Positions 25,965-34,687 of a DNA stretch of 64,000 nt are shown here, one piece after another (the stretch's first letter is position 1; each line of letters opens with the position of its first letter). Source of the stretch: Methylobacterium sp. J-078 (GTDB lineage Bacteria; Pseudomonadota; Alphaproteobacteria; Rhizobiales; Beijerinckiaceae); assembly GCF_022829285.1 (NCBI RefSeq), contig NZ_JAKSYI010000055.1, forward strand, positions 124,001-188,000, read 5' to 3'. Below the pieces are notes generated by a model. The model had not been told where the DNA came from and made no database searches. It was given only the letters and a program-made list of their open reading frames with translations. The position numbers and the translations under genes were made by a program.

Positions 25965-28598
25965 TTAGCCCAGCGCTTCTTCGAGCAGCTGCGCTTCCGC
26001 CTCGGCCAGGATCTCGTCCGCGCCCTCGCCGTAGACCCGCTCGCGCCCGATCTCGAGCATCACGGACACGGAGAGGGGCGAGACGCGATCGAGCGCCTTG
26101 TGGATGATTCGCCCCTGGATGCGCCTCAACATCACACCGAGGCGCTTCACGTCGAGGAGTCCGGTTGCCGCATCCTGGCGCGCGGCCTTCAGGAGGAGGT
26201 GGTCCGGCTGGTGCTTGCGCAGCACATCGTAGACGAGGTCGGTGGAGATCGTGACCTGACGACCGGTCTTGGCCTGCCCCGGGTAGCGCCGCTCGATCAG
26301 CCCGGCGATGACCGCGCATTGCCGGAAGGTGCGCTTCATCATGGCGGATTCGTCGAGCCAGGCCTCCAGGTCGTCACCCAGCATGTCCTCGGCGAACAGG
26401 GCTTCCAGAAAGTCCGGCTCGCGGCCGATGCGCTCGCCGACATCCCGGGTGAGCCAGATGGCGATGCCGTAATCGTTGGCGGCAAAACCCAGCGGCCGCA
26501 TCCGCTCCCGCTCCAGGCGGCGGGTCAGCAGCATTCCCAGGGTCTGGTGGGCGAGGCGGCCCTCGAAGGGGAACGCCGTGAGGTAGTACCGCCCGGCGCG
26601 GGGAAAGGTCTCCACCAGCAGGCCGGTTGGGCCGGGCAGGACGGAGCGGGAGCGCTGCTGCAGAAGATAGTCCGAGACCTGCCGCGGCAGCCGGTCCCAT
26701 TCGAACGGATCGGCGATGAGCGCCCGCACCCGCGCGGCGAGGAAGGTCGAGATCGGGAACTTCGCCCCCGCGTAGGAGGGGATGGCCGGGTCTGTGCCGG
26801 GTCCGGCCCGGGTCGCCAGGGCCTCGTCCTCGGACAGGCCCTCGAAGCGCAGGACCTCGCCGGCGAACAGGAAGGTGTCGCCCGGCGTCAGGGTGTCGGC
26901 GAAATCCTCCTCGATCTCGCCGAGCACCCGCCCACCTTTGGGCAGGATCGCGCCGGGCTTGCCGCGCACGCCCCGGGCGAGGCGCACCTTGACCTTGGCG
27001 GACTCGACGATGGTGCCGACGTTCATCCGATATTGCTGGGCGATGCGCGCGTCGCGCACCCGCCAGAGGCCGTCCGGCCCGCGCAGGATCTTGGCGAAGC
27101 GCTCGTAGGCGCGCAGCGCGTAGCCGCCGGTGGCCACGTAATCGACCACCGCCTCGAAATCCTCCCAGGACAGCGTCGCATAGGGCGCGGCCGAGACGAT
27201 CTCGTCGTAGAGTTGGTTCGCGTCGAACGCGTCGGCGCAGGCCATGCCGAGGACGTGCTGGGCCAGCACGTCGGGGGCGCCGAGGCGGGCGTCCGGCGTG
27301 TCCTGAGCGGCGGCCTCCACGGCGTCGAGGGCGGCCTGGCATTCGAGCATCTCGAAGCGGTTGGCCGGCACCAGATAGGCCTTCGACGGCTCGTCCATGC
27401 GGTGGTTGGCCCGGCCGATGCGCTGCATGATCCGGCTCGCGCCCTTCGGCGCGCCGATGTTCACCACGAGGTCGACGTCGCCCCAGTCGATGCCGAGGTC
27501 CAGGGTGGCGGTGCAGACGATGGCCCGCAGCTGCCCCGCCGCCATCGCGGCCTCGACCCGGCGGCGCTGCGTGGCGTCGAGGGAGCCGTGATGCAGGGCG
27601 ATGGGGTAGTTCGCGTCGTTGATCCGCCAGAGTTCCTGGAAGGTGTACTCGGCCTGGAGGCGGGTGTTGACGAAGACCAGCACCGTGCGGTGCCGGCCGA
27701 TCAGGTCGTAGATCGCCGGCATGGCCTGCCAGGCGGTGTGGCCGGCGAGGGGCAGGGTCAGGCCGGTGTCGAGCATGTGGAGATCGGGCGCGGCGCCACC
27801 CCGCACGACGACGAGTTCGGACATCGCCACCGCCGATCCGCTCCCCTCAACGAGGGACGTGGGCGGGGCGGGATGCTGCGGCACCAGATACCGGCGCAAC
27901 TCGTCCGGCTCGCGCACGGTCGCGGACAGCCCGATCGCGGTCAGCCCCGGGCTGAGGCGGTGCAGCCGGGCCAGCGCCAGGGACAGGAGGTCGCCGCGCT
28001 TGGAGGTGACCAGGGCGTGCAGTTCGTCGAGGACCACGCAGGACAGGCCGGCGAAGAGGTCGGCCGCTTCACGGTGGGCGATGAGCAGGGCGAGCTGTTC
28101 CGGGGTGGTCAGCAGGATATCGGGCGGGCGCGCGATCTGCCGGGTGCGCTTGTGCGAGGGCGTGTCGCCGGTGCGGGTCTCGACGCGGATGGACAGGCCC
28201 ATCTCGGCGATGGGCGCCTCGAGATTGCGGGCGATGTCCACCGCCAGGGCCTTGAGGGGCGAGATGTAGAGCGTGTGCAGGCCGCGCGCCTTGGCCGAGG
28301 CCGGGCGCTCGGCGAGGGCCGTCAGGCTCGGCAGGAACCCCGCCAGAGTCTTGCCCGCCCCGGTGGGCGCCACCAGCAAGGCGGATCGGCCCCCGCGTAC
28401 GAGGGCGAGGAGTTCGAGCTGGTGCGGTCGGGGCGCCCAGCCGCGCGCGGCGAACCAGGCGGCGAAGCGCTCCGGCAGCGGTGTCTCGGGCGTCGCGGTC
28501 TCGGGCGTCGTGCTCAGGCCAGGGCCATCAGGAACCGGTCCATCAGTTCGAGGGCGCGCTCCGTCATCGCGCCGGGATAGCGCACGAAGACATGGCAC
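25965..28598 (-). CDS. Ligase-associated DEXH-box helicase (Lhr-like)
   Basis: Up to 877 residues. Helicase motifs run in order: APTGAGKTLAGFLPSL (Walker A), VVLDELHAL (DExH), the second RecA domain with VFVNTRLQAEYTF, GRANHR (motif VI), then the Lhr winged-helix and core domain. It unwinds DNA 3' to 5' in the repair set with PdeM. The start is uncertain. GTG 28596-28598 is the only conventional one and overlaps the esterase gene by 85 bases. A CTG at 28515-28517 overlaps the esterase TGA as CTGA and would give the family-like start STTPETATPETPLPERF. Neither the partner ligase nor the exonuclease is in the window. Confidence 0.92.
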   Translation of the reverse strand: MPCLRALSRRDDGARPRTDGPVPDGPGLSTTPETATPETPLPERFAAWFAARGWAPRPHQLELLALVRGGRSALLVAPTGAGKTLAGFLPSLTALAERPASAKARGLHTLYISPLKALAVDIARNLEAPIAEMGLSIRVETRTGDTPSHKRTRQIARPPDILLTTPEQLALLIAHREAADLFAGLSCVVLDELHALVTSKRGDLLSLALARLHRLSPGLTAIGLSATVREPDELRRYLVPQHPAPPTSLVEGSGSAVAMSELVVVRGGAAPDLHMLDTGLTLPLAGHTAWQAMPAIYDLIGRHRTVLVFVNTRLQAEYTFQELWRINDANYPIALHHGSLDATQRRRVEAAMAAGQLRAIVCTATLDLGIDWGDVDLVVNIGAPKGASRIMQRIGRANHRMDEPSKAYLVPANRFEMLECQAALDAVEAAAQDTPDARLGAPDVLAQHVLGMACADAFDANQLYDEIVSAAPYATLSWEDFEAVVDYVATGGYALRAYERFAKILRGPDGLWRVRDARIAQQYRMNVGTIVESAKVKVRLARGVRGKPGAILPKGGRVLGEIEEDFADTLTPGDTFLFAGEVLRFEGLSEDEALATRAGPGTDPAIPSYAGAKFPISTFLAARVRALIADPFEWDRLPRQVSDYLLQQRSRSVLPGPTGLLVETFPRAGRYYLTAFPFEGRLAHQTLGMLLTRRLERERMRPLGFAANDYGIAIWLTRDVGERIGREPDFLEALFAEDMLGDDLEAWLDESAMMKRTFRQCAVIAGLIERRYPGQAKTGRQVTISTDLVYDVLRKHQPDHLLLKAARQDAATGLLDVKRLGVMLRRIQGRIIHKALDRVSPLSVSVMLEIGRERVYGEGADEILAEAEAQLLEEALG

Positions 28599-29476
28599 CC
28601 GCCCGGATAGATCGCGGTGTGGCCGCCATTGCCGGCCGCGGCCCAGCGGGCCGACATGTAGAGCGTGTCGTCGAGGAGCGGATCGTGCGTCCCCACCGTG
28701 AACAGGGCCGGGGGCAGGCCCTTCAGGTTGGCGTAGAGCGGCGAGACGTCGGGCCGGCGCCGATCGATGCCGTCGCGCACGTAGACGTCGGCGAAGCGCG
28801 TCAGGTCCTCGGTGTTCACCACGAGGCGCTCCGCGCCCCAGTTGCGCACGCTCGGCGTCAGGCCGAGGTCGAAGAAGCCCGCGTTGAGATTGGCGCCCCG
28901 GAAGGCGCGCGGCAGGCCGTGCGTGTCGCGCAGGCGCAGGAGCACCATCACGGCGAGTTGCGCGCCGGCTGATTCACCGCCGATGGTCAGCGCGGAGACG
29001 CCGAATTCCGCCTTGCCCGGACCAGCGAGCCAGAGCGCCGCCGCCTCGCAATCCTCGAGGGCCGCCGGATAGGGGTGCTCCGGCGCCAGTCGGTATTCCA
29101 CCGACAGGCAGACGAAGCCGCAGACGTCGGCGATGCGCTCGAGCCAGGGGTCCTGCTCGTCGGCCGATCCCCAGACCCAGCCGCCGCGATGGATGTGCAG
29201 GTAGGCGCCGCGCAGCTTCGCCCACTTCTTGGGGTTCGGGCGGATGACGCGTAAGTTCAGCGGACCACCGGGCCCGTCGATGGTCAGGGTCTCGGCCCGG
29301 GCGCTGCGGGGCATGGCCGGGGAAGCCTGCGTGCCCTGGCGACGGCGCGCGCGGACCTCCGTCATCGGAATCGACCACGGGTCGCCCTGCGCGGCATGGG
29401 CGGCCACGATCTCGGCATTCAGGCGCTTGGTTTCCGGTTCGATCATCGCCGGATCGAACAGGGCGTGGTCGATCAT
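28514..29476 (-). CDS. Alpha/beta hydrolase fold-3 (HSL family) esterase
   Basis: 320 residues. The oxyanion-hole motif is HIHRGGWVWGSA, a variant of HGGG. The nucleophile elbow is GGESAGAQLAV, and the acid and base are visible as TVGTHDPLLDD and GGCHVFVRYPG. The family hydrolyses short-chain esters in the cytoplasm; the natural substrate is unknown. Start ATG 29474-29476. It is the first gene of a likely three-gene unit with the helicase and PdeM, overlapping the helicase start. Confidence 0.88.
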   Translation of the reverse strand: MIDHALFDPAMIEPETKRLNAEIVAAHAAQGDPWSIPMTEVRARRRQGTQASPAMPRSARAETLTIDGPGGPLNLRVIRPNPKKWAKLRGAYLHIHRGGWVWGSADEQDPWLERIADVCGFVCLSVEYRLAPEHPYPAALEDCEAAALWLAGPGKAEFGVSALTIGGESAGAQLAVMVLLRLRDTHGLPRAFRGANLNAGFFDLGLTPSVRNWGAERLVVNTEDLTRFADVYVRDGIDRRRPDVSPLYANLKGLPPALFTVGTHDPLLDDTLYMSARWAAAGNGGHTAIYPGGCHVFVRYPGAMTERALELMDRFLMALA

Positions 29477-29720
29477 GAATCCGTTCGTTTCATTGTCAGG
29501 CCGGCCGTCGCGACGCGCGCATCCGAATGCAGACCCTAGAATGGGACCGCGCGGGCATCGGTGCCATCCGTGGCTTGTGCGAAATCGCCCAACGTCTCAG
29601 GCCCGGTTGGGTTTCCTCCCATCCTGTGGCGTCCGCGTCACGGTTCCGCCGGGATCGGCGGGTTGAGAGAGGCGAAGCGCGCCGCCGCGACACCGGCCGG
29701 GCGTTCCCAGGAATCATCGC

Positions 29721-30080
29721 ATGACCTCCGGCATGACCCCCGAACACGATCCGCGCCGTCCCTCGCCCTATCCGGGCCAACCCTATGCCGGCGCACCGTT
29801 CCCGGATCAGGGCCGGCGCTCGGCCCTGCGGCGCTTCCTCGGCGGCTCGCCCGCCGCCGTGTTCATGAAGCTGCTGTTCCTGTCGGTGCTGGTCGGCGCC
29901 GTGATGGCGACCCTCGGCGTCACCCCGGGCCTGCTGTTCTGGCACGCCTACGACGCGGTGCGGACCCTGATCGACCTCGGCCTCGCCACCTTCCACGATT
30001 TCGGCCGTTGGATCCTCGCCGGCGCCGTGGTGGTGGTGCCGCTCTGGCTGCTGTCGCGGTTCTTCGTGGTGTCGAAGTAG
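29721..30080 (+). CDS. Small two-TM membrane protein (DUF6460-like)
   Basis: 119 residues. A Pro-rich cytoplasmic N-terminus is followed by FLGGSPAAVFMKLLFLSVLVG and a second hydrophobic segment (WILAGAVVVVPLWLLSRFF). The GGSP-to-LGVTP spacing resembles DUF6460, a small alphaproteobacterial family without known role. Start ATG 29721. The 244 bases upstream (29477-29720), shared with the divergent esterase, show no gene I can support. A strong hairpin follows the stop. Confidence 0.65.
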   Translation: MTSGMTPEHDPRRPSPYPGQPYAGAPFPDQGRRSALRRFLGGSPAAVFMKLLFLSVLVGAVMATLGVTPGLLFWHAYDAVRTLIDLGLATFHDFGRWILAGAVVVVPLWLLSRFFVVSK

Positions 30081-30093
30081 GTTTCCAACGCGA

Positions 30094-30122
30094 AAGGGGC
30101 CGGCGTTTCCGCCGACCCCTTT
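30094..30122. terminator. Bidirectional terminator hairpin
   Basis: AAAGGGGCCGGCG, loop TTTC, then CGCCGACCCCTTT: a long near-perfect stem flanked by A- and T-runs. It serves both the gene at 29721-30080 and the convergent L,D-transpeptidase. Confidence 0.85.
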
Positions 30123-30150
30123 GACGTCACATACTCCAGGTCCGCGACGC

Positions 30151-30813
30151 TCAGCGCTGGACGATGACCTTCGCGCCGACCTTGGCGCGGGTGTAGAGGT
30201 CGGCCACGTCGTCGTTGGTCATGCGGATGCAGCCCGAGGACACGGCGGTGCCGATGGTCTCCGGCTCGTTCGAGCCGTGGATGCGGTAGATCGAGTTGCC
30301 GAGATACATGGCGCGGGCGCCGAGGGGGTTCTCGATGCCGCCCTTCATGAAGCGCGGCAGGTCGGGGCGGCGGCGCAGCATCTCGGCCGGGGGACGCCAA
30401 TCGGGCCACTCGCGCTTCATCGTGATGGTCTGCACGCCACCCCAGGTGAAGCCCGGGCGACCGACGCCGACGCCGTAGCGCAGGGCCTTGCCGTCGCCGA
30501 CCACGTAGTAGAGGCGCCGCTCGGCGGTGGAGACCACGATGGTGCCGGGCGCGTAGTTGCCGCCAAAGGCGACCTCCTCGCGCTGGATCGCCGACATCTG
30601 CGGCACGGAGGAGGCCGGGCTCATCGGGTCGGCCGGCAGCGAGGCATTGGCCGTGGGGACAACCACCGGCGCGTTCTGCGGGCGCACCCGGATGACCAGG
30701 GCGTTGTCGAGCGGCTGGCGGGTGAGTGGATCGATCTCGTAGGCGGCCACGGGCGAAGCCCATGCGCCCAGCGCGCAGAGGAGCCCGGTCAGGGCGGGGG
30801 CGAAACGGCGCAT
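30151..30813 (-). CDS. L,D-transpeptidase (YkuD domain), periplasmic
   Basis: 220 residues from ATG 30811-30813, with a signal peptide (MRRFAPALTGLLCALGAWAS...AA). The YkuD domain runs from IVVSTAERRLYYVVGDGKA to the end. The catalytic motif is complete: IHGSNEPETIG followed by SSGCIRMTNDDV. These enzymes form 3-3 peptide cross-links in peptidoglycan or attach proteins to it. The frame is open to 30921, but the extension precedes the signal peptide and is unlikely to be translated. The 203 bases upstream to nadC show no further gene. Confidence 0.92.
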   Translation of the reverse strand: MRRFAPALTGLLCALGAWASPVAAYEIDPLTRQPLDNALVIRVRPQNAPVVVPTANASLPADPMSPASSVPQMSAIQREEVAFGGNYAPGTIVVSTAERRLYYVVGDGKALRYGVGVGRPGFTWGGVQTITMKREWPDWRPPAEMLRRRPDLPRFMKGGIENPLGARAMYLGNSIYRIHGSNEPETIGTAVSSGCIRMTNDDVADLYTRAKVGAKVIVQR

Positions 30814-31016
30814 CGGAGCCTCTCGAAGGCGAACGAAATCTGTGGAGCGGACTAGGAAAACTCGACGCACGTTACGGCGCGAAGTCTGCCCAAGACGTAA
30901 ACGCTCGCCCTTTAAAGCCAAGCTCTATTCCCGCCCCGGCGTCGGTTGCCGGGGCGTCGTGATTTCGTGGCAACACCGTGGCACCTTGGCCGTTACGCTC
31001 CCCCCCGGAGCCACGA

Positions 31017-31880
31017 TCAGACCGCGTCGAGGCCGAGATCGATGATCGGTGCGCTGTGGGTGATCCAGCCGCAGGAGATCAGGTCCACGCCGGAGGCCGC
31101 GACCGCCCCCACGGTCTCGCGATTGATGCGGCCGGAGGCCTCCGCGATGGCCCGCCCGTCGATCATCGCCACCGCCCGGGCGAGCTGATCGGGGGTCATG
31201 TTGTCGAGGAGAACGGCGTCGGCGCCCACCGACAGCGCCTGTTCGAGCTGCTCCAGGGTGTCGACCTCCACCTCGATCTTCACGAGGTGCCCGGCATAGG
31301 CCCGGGCCCGCGCGATGGCCGGCACGATGCCGCCCGCCACCGCCACATGGTTGTCCTTGATCAGCACGGCGTCGTCGAGGCCGTAGCGGTGGTTCGAGCC
31401 GCCACCGGCCCGAACCGCATGTTTCTCCAGGGAGCGCAGGCCCGGGGTGGTCTTGCGGGTGCAGACGATACGGGCCTTGCCGTGTGGCCGCGCCGCGTCG
31501 ACCAGGGAGGCGGTGGCGGTCGCGACCCCCGACATCCGGCACAACAGATTCAGGGCCACCCGCTCGGCGGTGAGGATGGCACGGGCCGGACCGGCGAGGC
31601 GGATCACCACGTCGCCCGGTTTGACCCGGCTGCCGTCGCCGCGCTCCACCGTCACGGCGACGGCCGGATCGATCAGCCCGAAGGCGATCACCGCCGCGTC
31701 GACGCCCGAGATAACCCCGTCCTGCCGCGCGGCGATGACGCCTTCCAGACGGGCGCTCGCCGGGACGATCGCATCCGTGGTGATGTCGCCGGCCCGGCCG
31801 AGATCCTCCAGCAGGGCCGCGCGGACGATGGGCTCCACCATGAGGCGGGGCAGGGGGGCGAGATCGGTGCGGTCGGTCAT
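31017..31880 (-). CDS. nadC: Nicotinate-nucleotide pyrophosphorylase (carboxylating)
   Basis: 287 residues. Converts quinolinate and PRPP to nicotinate mononucleotide, the last step of de novo NAD precursor synthesis. Active-site segments are clear: CTRKTTPGLRSLEKHAVRAG, GGSNHRYGLDDAVLIKDNH and VEVDTLEQLEQAL. Start ATG 31878-31880. It lies 65 bases after nadB on the same strand and completes the nadA-nadB-nadC unit. Confidence 0.96.
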   Translation of the reverse strand: MTDRTDLAPLPRLMVEPIVRAALLEDLGRAGDITTDAIVPASARLEGVIAARQDGVISGVDAAVIAFGLIDPAVAVTVERGDGSRVKPGDVVIRLAGPARAILTAERVALNLLCRMSGVATATASLVDAARPHGKARIVCTRKTTPGLRSLEKHAVRAGGGSNHRYGLDDAVLIKDNHVAVAGGIVPAIARARAYAGHLVKIEVEVDTLEQLEQALSVGADAVLLDNMTPDQLARAVAMIDGRAIAEASGRINRETVGAVAASGVDLISCGWITHSAPIIDLGLDAV

Positions 31881-31945
31881 GGATCGTCCTTCGGTCGAAG
31901 TCTTCGCGTCATCGAGGCGGGCCGTGCCGGCCCGCCGCCTCCGTG

Positions 31946-33505
31946 TCAGGCCGCGACGACGTCACGATCGGGGACGTACGCCTCGGCGAGGGCCTGAAGC
32001 TCGGCCAGCGTCACCTCGGTGTGGCGCGCGGGCTCCTGCCCGGGGTGGTCGCTGCGCCAATGGGCGCCGCGGCTTTCCCGGCGCGTGGACGCCGAGACCG
32101 CGATGGCGAGGGCCGTGAGAGCCGCGTCGCTGCCGGTCCGCGCGGCCGGCGCGAGGTGGCGGATCGCGTCCGCCAGGCCCCCGGCCTCGCGCACGACGCC
32201 GACCTGCCGGTCCATGACGCCGCGCAGGGTGTCGAGATCGATCGCGCCGCGCGCCCGCTCCGGCTGGGCCAGGGCATGCTGGGCGAGGGCATGGCCCGGG
32301 GCGGGCAGGGCGCTCGCGGCCTCGGCGATCCAGGGGGCGAAGGCCATGGCTTCGAGAAGCGAGTTGCTCGCCAGCCGATTGGCCCCGTGCAGGCCCGTCG
32401 AGGCGACCTCGCCGCAGGCGAACAGACCCGGCACCGTGCTGGCGCCGGTGGCATCCACCTTGATTCCGCCCATGTGGTAGTGGGCCGCCGGGCGCACCGG
32501 GATGGCCTGCCGGCGCGGATCGATGCCGGCCTGCGCGCACAGACCCGCCACGGTGGGAAACCGTGTCGCCATGCGGTCGCCGAGATCGCCCCGGCAATCG
32601 AGGAACACGCTGGCGCCGCGCGACAGCGCCTGGAAGATCCCGCGCGCCACCACGTCCCGGGGGGCGAGATCGCCCCCGGCGATCCCCGCCATCACGGGCG
32701 CACCCCTTTCGTCGATCAGGCGGGCCCCCTCGCCGCGCAGGGCTTCCGTGGCCAGCGGCATCGGGTCCGCGCCGCACGCGATGGCGGTGGGGTGGAACTG
32801 CACGAACTCCATGTCGCGCAAGGTCGCGCCGGCCCGCGCCGCCAGGGCGAGGCCGCGCCCGGTGGCGCCGCGCGGGTTCGTGGTCGCTGCGTAGAGCGCG
32901 CCGGTGCCCCCCGTGGCCAGCACCACGGCGCGGGCCGGCAGGGTGAAGCGCGCGCCCTCCCGCTCGCAGACGAGGCCGGCCACCGCGCCGCCCGCGTCCC
33001 GCAGGAGTTCCCGCGCCGACGCCACCAGCACGGTGATGGAGGGCGTCCGGCCCACCACCCGCACCAGGGTCTCGAGCACGAGCCGGCCGGTGGAATCCCC
33101 GCCGGCCCGCACGATGCGGCGGCGGGAATGCGCGGCCTCGAGTCCGAGGGCGAGGGCCCCGGCGGAATCCCGGTCGAAGGGGGCGGCGAGGCCGACCAGC
33201 CAGTCGATCAGCGCCGGTCCGGCGGCGGCGACGCGGGCCGCTACGTCGGGCTCGGTCAGGCCGGCGCCCGCCGCCAGGGTGTCGGCGGCGTGGAGGGCGG
33301 CCGCGTCGTCCGCCCCCATGGCGGCGGCGATGCCGCCCTGCGCCCAGCCCGTGGCGGTGCCGGTGCCCAAGGGAGCGGCCGTGACCAGGGTGACGGTGCG
33401 CGGCGCGAGGCGGAGCGCCGTGGCGAGGCCGGCGATGCCGGCGCCCACCACGACGATGCGGTCAGCGCCCGGGAGCGCGAAGGCGAGGGGGGCGTGCGCG
33501 TTCAT
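31946..33505 (-). CDS. nadB: L-aspartate oxidase
   Basis: 519 residues. Oxidises L-aspartate to iminoaspartate with FAD. The FAD-binding motif [16 protein letters not shown] is at the N-terminus, [12 protein letters not shown] follows, and the family signature HPTAIACG plus the substrate-side [10 protein letters not shown] are present. Start ATG 33503-33505 overlaps the nadA stop as ATGA, so the two are translationally coupled. The long frame extending to 33709 upstream is antisense-like sequence within nadA. Confidence 0.96.
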   Translation of the reverse strand: MNAHAPLAFALPGADRIVVVGAGIAGLATALRLAPRTVTLVTAAPLGTGTATGWAQGGIAAAMGADDAAALHAADTLAAGAGLTEPDVAARVAAAGPALIDWLVGLAAPFDRDSAGALALGLEAAHSRRRIVRAGGDSTGRLVLETLVRVVGRTPSITVLVASARELLRDAGGAVAGLVCEREGARFTLPARAVVLATGGTGALYAATTNPRGATGRGLALAARAGATLRDMEFVQFHPTAIACGADPMPLATEALRGEGARLIDERGAPVMAGIAGGDLAPRDVVARGIFQALSRGASVFLDCRGDLGDRMATRFPTVAGLCAQAGIDPRRQAIPVRPAAHYHMGGIKVDATGASTVPGLFACGEVASTGLHGANRLASNSLLEAMAFAPWIAEAASALPAPGHALAQHALAQPERARGAIDLDTLRGVMDRQVGVVREAGGLADAIRHLAPAARTGSDAALTALAIAVSASTRRESRGAHWRSDHPGQEPARHTEVTLAELQALAEAYVPDRDVVAA

Positions 33506-34527
33506 CGGGTGCGGACCGCCAGCATGCGTTCCACCGCCATCCGGGCGCGCTCGGCGAGTTCCGGCTCCACCGTGACCTCGTGGGTCATGGTTTCCAGGGC
33601 GTGGCGGATGTTCTTCAGGCTCATGCGCTTCATGTGCGGGCACAGGTTGCAGGGCTTGATGAACTCGATGTCGGGGTTGGCGGCCGCGATGTTGTCGCCC
33701 ATCGAGCACTCGGTCACGAGCACCACCTGCTTCGGGCGCTTCTCAAGGACGAAGTTCATCATCATCGCGGTGGAGCCCGAGAAGTCGGCCTCGGCGACAA
33801 CCTCCGGCGGGCATTCCGGGTGGGTGATGACGGTGACGCCGGGGTAGCTCTCGCGCACCTCGCGGATGTCGGCGGGGGTGAACTGCTCGTGCACCTCGCA
33901 ATGCCCGGCCCAGGTCAGGATCTCCACCTCGGGCACCATCGCCTGGACGTTCTGGGCCAGGAACTCGTCGGGGATCATGAGGACGCGGGGCGCGTTGAGC
34001 GAGCGCACCACCTCGACCGCGTTGCCGGAGGTGCAGCACAGGTCCGACTCGGCCTTCACCGCCGCCGAGGTGTTGACGTAGGTGACGATCGGAACCCCCG
34101 GATACTTCGCCCGCAGGCCGCGCACGTCCGCGGCCGTGATCGAATCGGCGAGGGAACAGCCGGCGCGGGTGTCCGGGATCAGCACCGTCTTGCCCGGGTT
34201 CAGGAGCTTGGCGGTCTCGGCCATGAAGTGGACGCCCGCCAGCACGATGACGTCGGCGTCGACCGTCACGGCCTCGCGGGCCAGGGCCAGGCTGTCGCCG
34301 ACGATGTCCGCCACCGTGTGGAAGATCTCCGGCGCCTGGTAGTTGTGCGCGAGGATGACCGCGTTGCGGGTCTTCTTCAGTTCGAGGATCGCCGCCACGT
34401 CGTCGGCCAGGGCCGGCCACTCGATGGCCGGCACGTGACGGCTCACGCGCTCGTAGATGTGCGGCAGGGGAAGGCCGCTCGGAACACCCGCGAGATTGCT
34501 GCCGATCGGGAGACTGGTCGCCGCCAT
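33502..34527 (-). CDS. nadA: Quinolinate synthase
   Basis: 341 residues from ATG 34525-34527, with GAGGACG upstream. Condenses iminoaspartate with dihydroxyacetone phosphate using a 4Fe-4S cluster. Three conserved cluster Cys regions are visible: [20 protein letters not shown] and [29 protein letters not shown] is the family N-terminal motif. The open frame extends to 34560, but those codons run into the operator palindrome, which argues for the inner ATG. First gene of nadABC, downstream of nadQ. Confidence 0.96.
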   Translation of the reverse strand: MAATSLPIGSNLAGVPSGLPLPHIYERVSRHVPAIEWPALADDVAAILELKKTRNAVILAHNYQAPEIFHTVADIVGDSLALAREAVTVDADVIVLAGVHFMAETAKLLNPGKTVLIPDTRAGCSLADSITAADVRGLRAKYPGVPIVTYVNTSAAVKAESDLCCTSGNAVEVVRSLNAPRVLMIPDEFLAQNVQAMVPEVEILTWAGHCEVHEQFTPADIREVRESYPGVTVITHPECPPEVVAEADFSGSTAMMMNFVLEKRPKQVVLVTECSMGDNIAAANPDIEFIKPCNLCPHMKRMSLKNIRHALETMTHEVTVEPELAERARMAVERMLAVRTR

Positions 34528-34543
34528 TGACGCGTCCTCACTT

Positions 34544-34560
34544 ATGCTCAAACTGAGCAT
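34544..34560. promoter_or_regulatory. NadQ operator, perfect palindrome
   Basis: ATGCTCA-AAC-TGAGCAT: two perfect 7-base arms around three bases, ending 16 bases before the nadA start codon. The adjacent upstream gene encodes a NadQ-type repressor, and this palindrome resembles the reported alphaproteobacterial NadQ motif as I recall it. Binding here would block transcription just after the candidate -10 box. Confidence 0.75.
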
Positions 34561-34570
34561 TGTGCCGACT

Positions 34571-34599
34571 AACGTAGGCGGGGCGTGACGGCTTGTCTA
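34571..34599 (-). promoter_or_regulatory. Candidate nadABC promoter
   Basis: On the minus strand, TAGACA (34599-34594) and TACGTT (34576-34571) are separated by exactly 17 bases, a reasonable sigma-70 pair. The two NadQ-type palindromes lie directly before the -35 and after the -10. Assigned by pattern only. Confidence 0.45.
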
Positions 34600-34602
34600 G
34601 AT

Positions 34603-34619
34603 ATGCAGGCTTTGAGCAT
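34603..34619. promoter_or_regulatory. Second, imperfect NadQ-type operator
   Basis: ATGCAGG-CTT-TGAGCAT has the same 17-base spacing as the perfect operator, with a full right arm and a half-matched left arm. It lies just upstream of the candidate -35 box. Confidence 0.5.
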
Positions 34620-34640
34620 AACGTTTTTGCGATGCGAGAA

Positions 34641-34662
34641 TGACGTTGCGGTGCAACTGTCA
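34641..34662 (-). terminator. Hairpin after nadQ
   Basis: On the minus strand TGACAGTTGC, loop ACC, GCAACGTCA: a nine-pair stem with one bulge, 26 bases after the nadQ stop. It is followed by only a weak T-run, so it may be a terminator or an attenuating hairpin separating nadQ from nadABC. Confidence 0.4.
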
Positions 34663-34687
34663 TCCTGCCTGCGCCGGGGCGCCGCGA

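Noticed and set aside
29527..29724. 65-codon frame in the esterase / small membrane protein intergenic region
   Set aside because: Arg-rich, no ribosome-binding site, and overlaps the start of a supported gene. I cannot support it as a gene.
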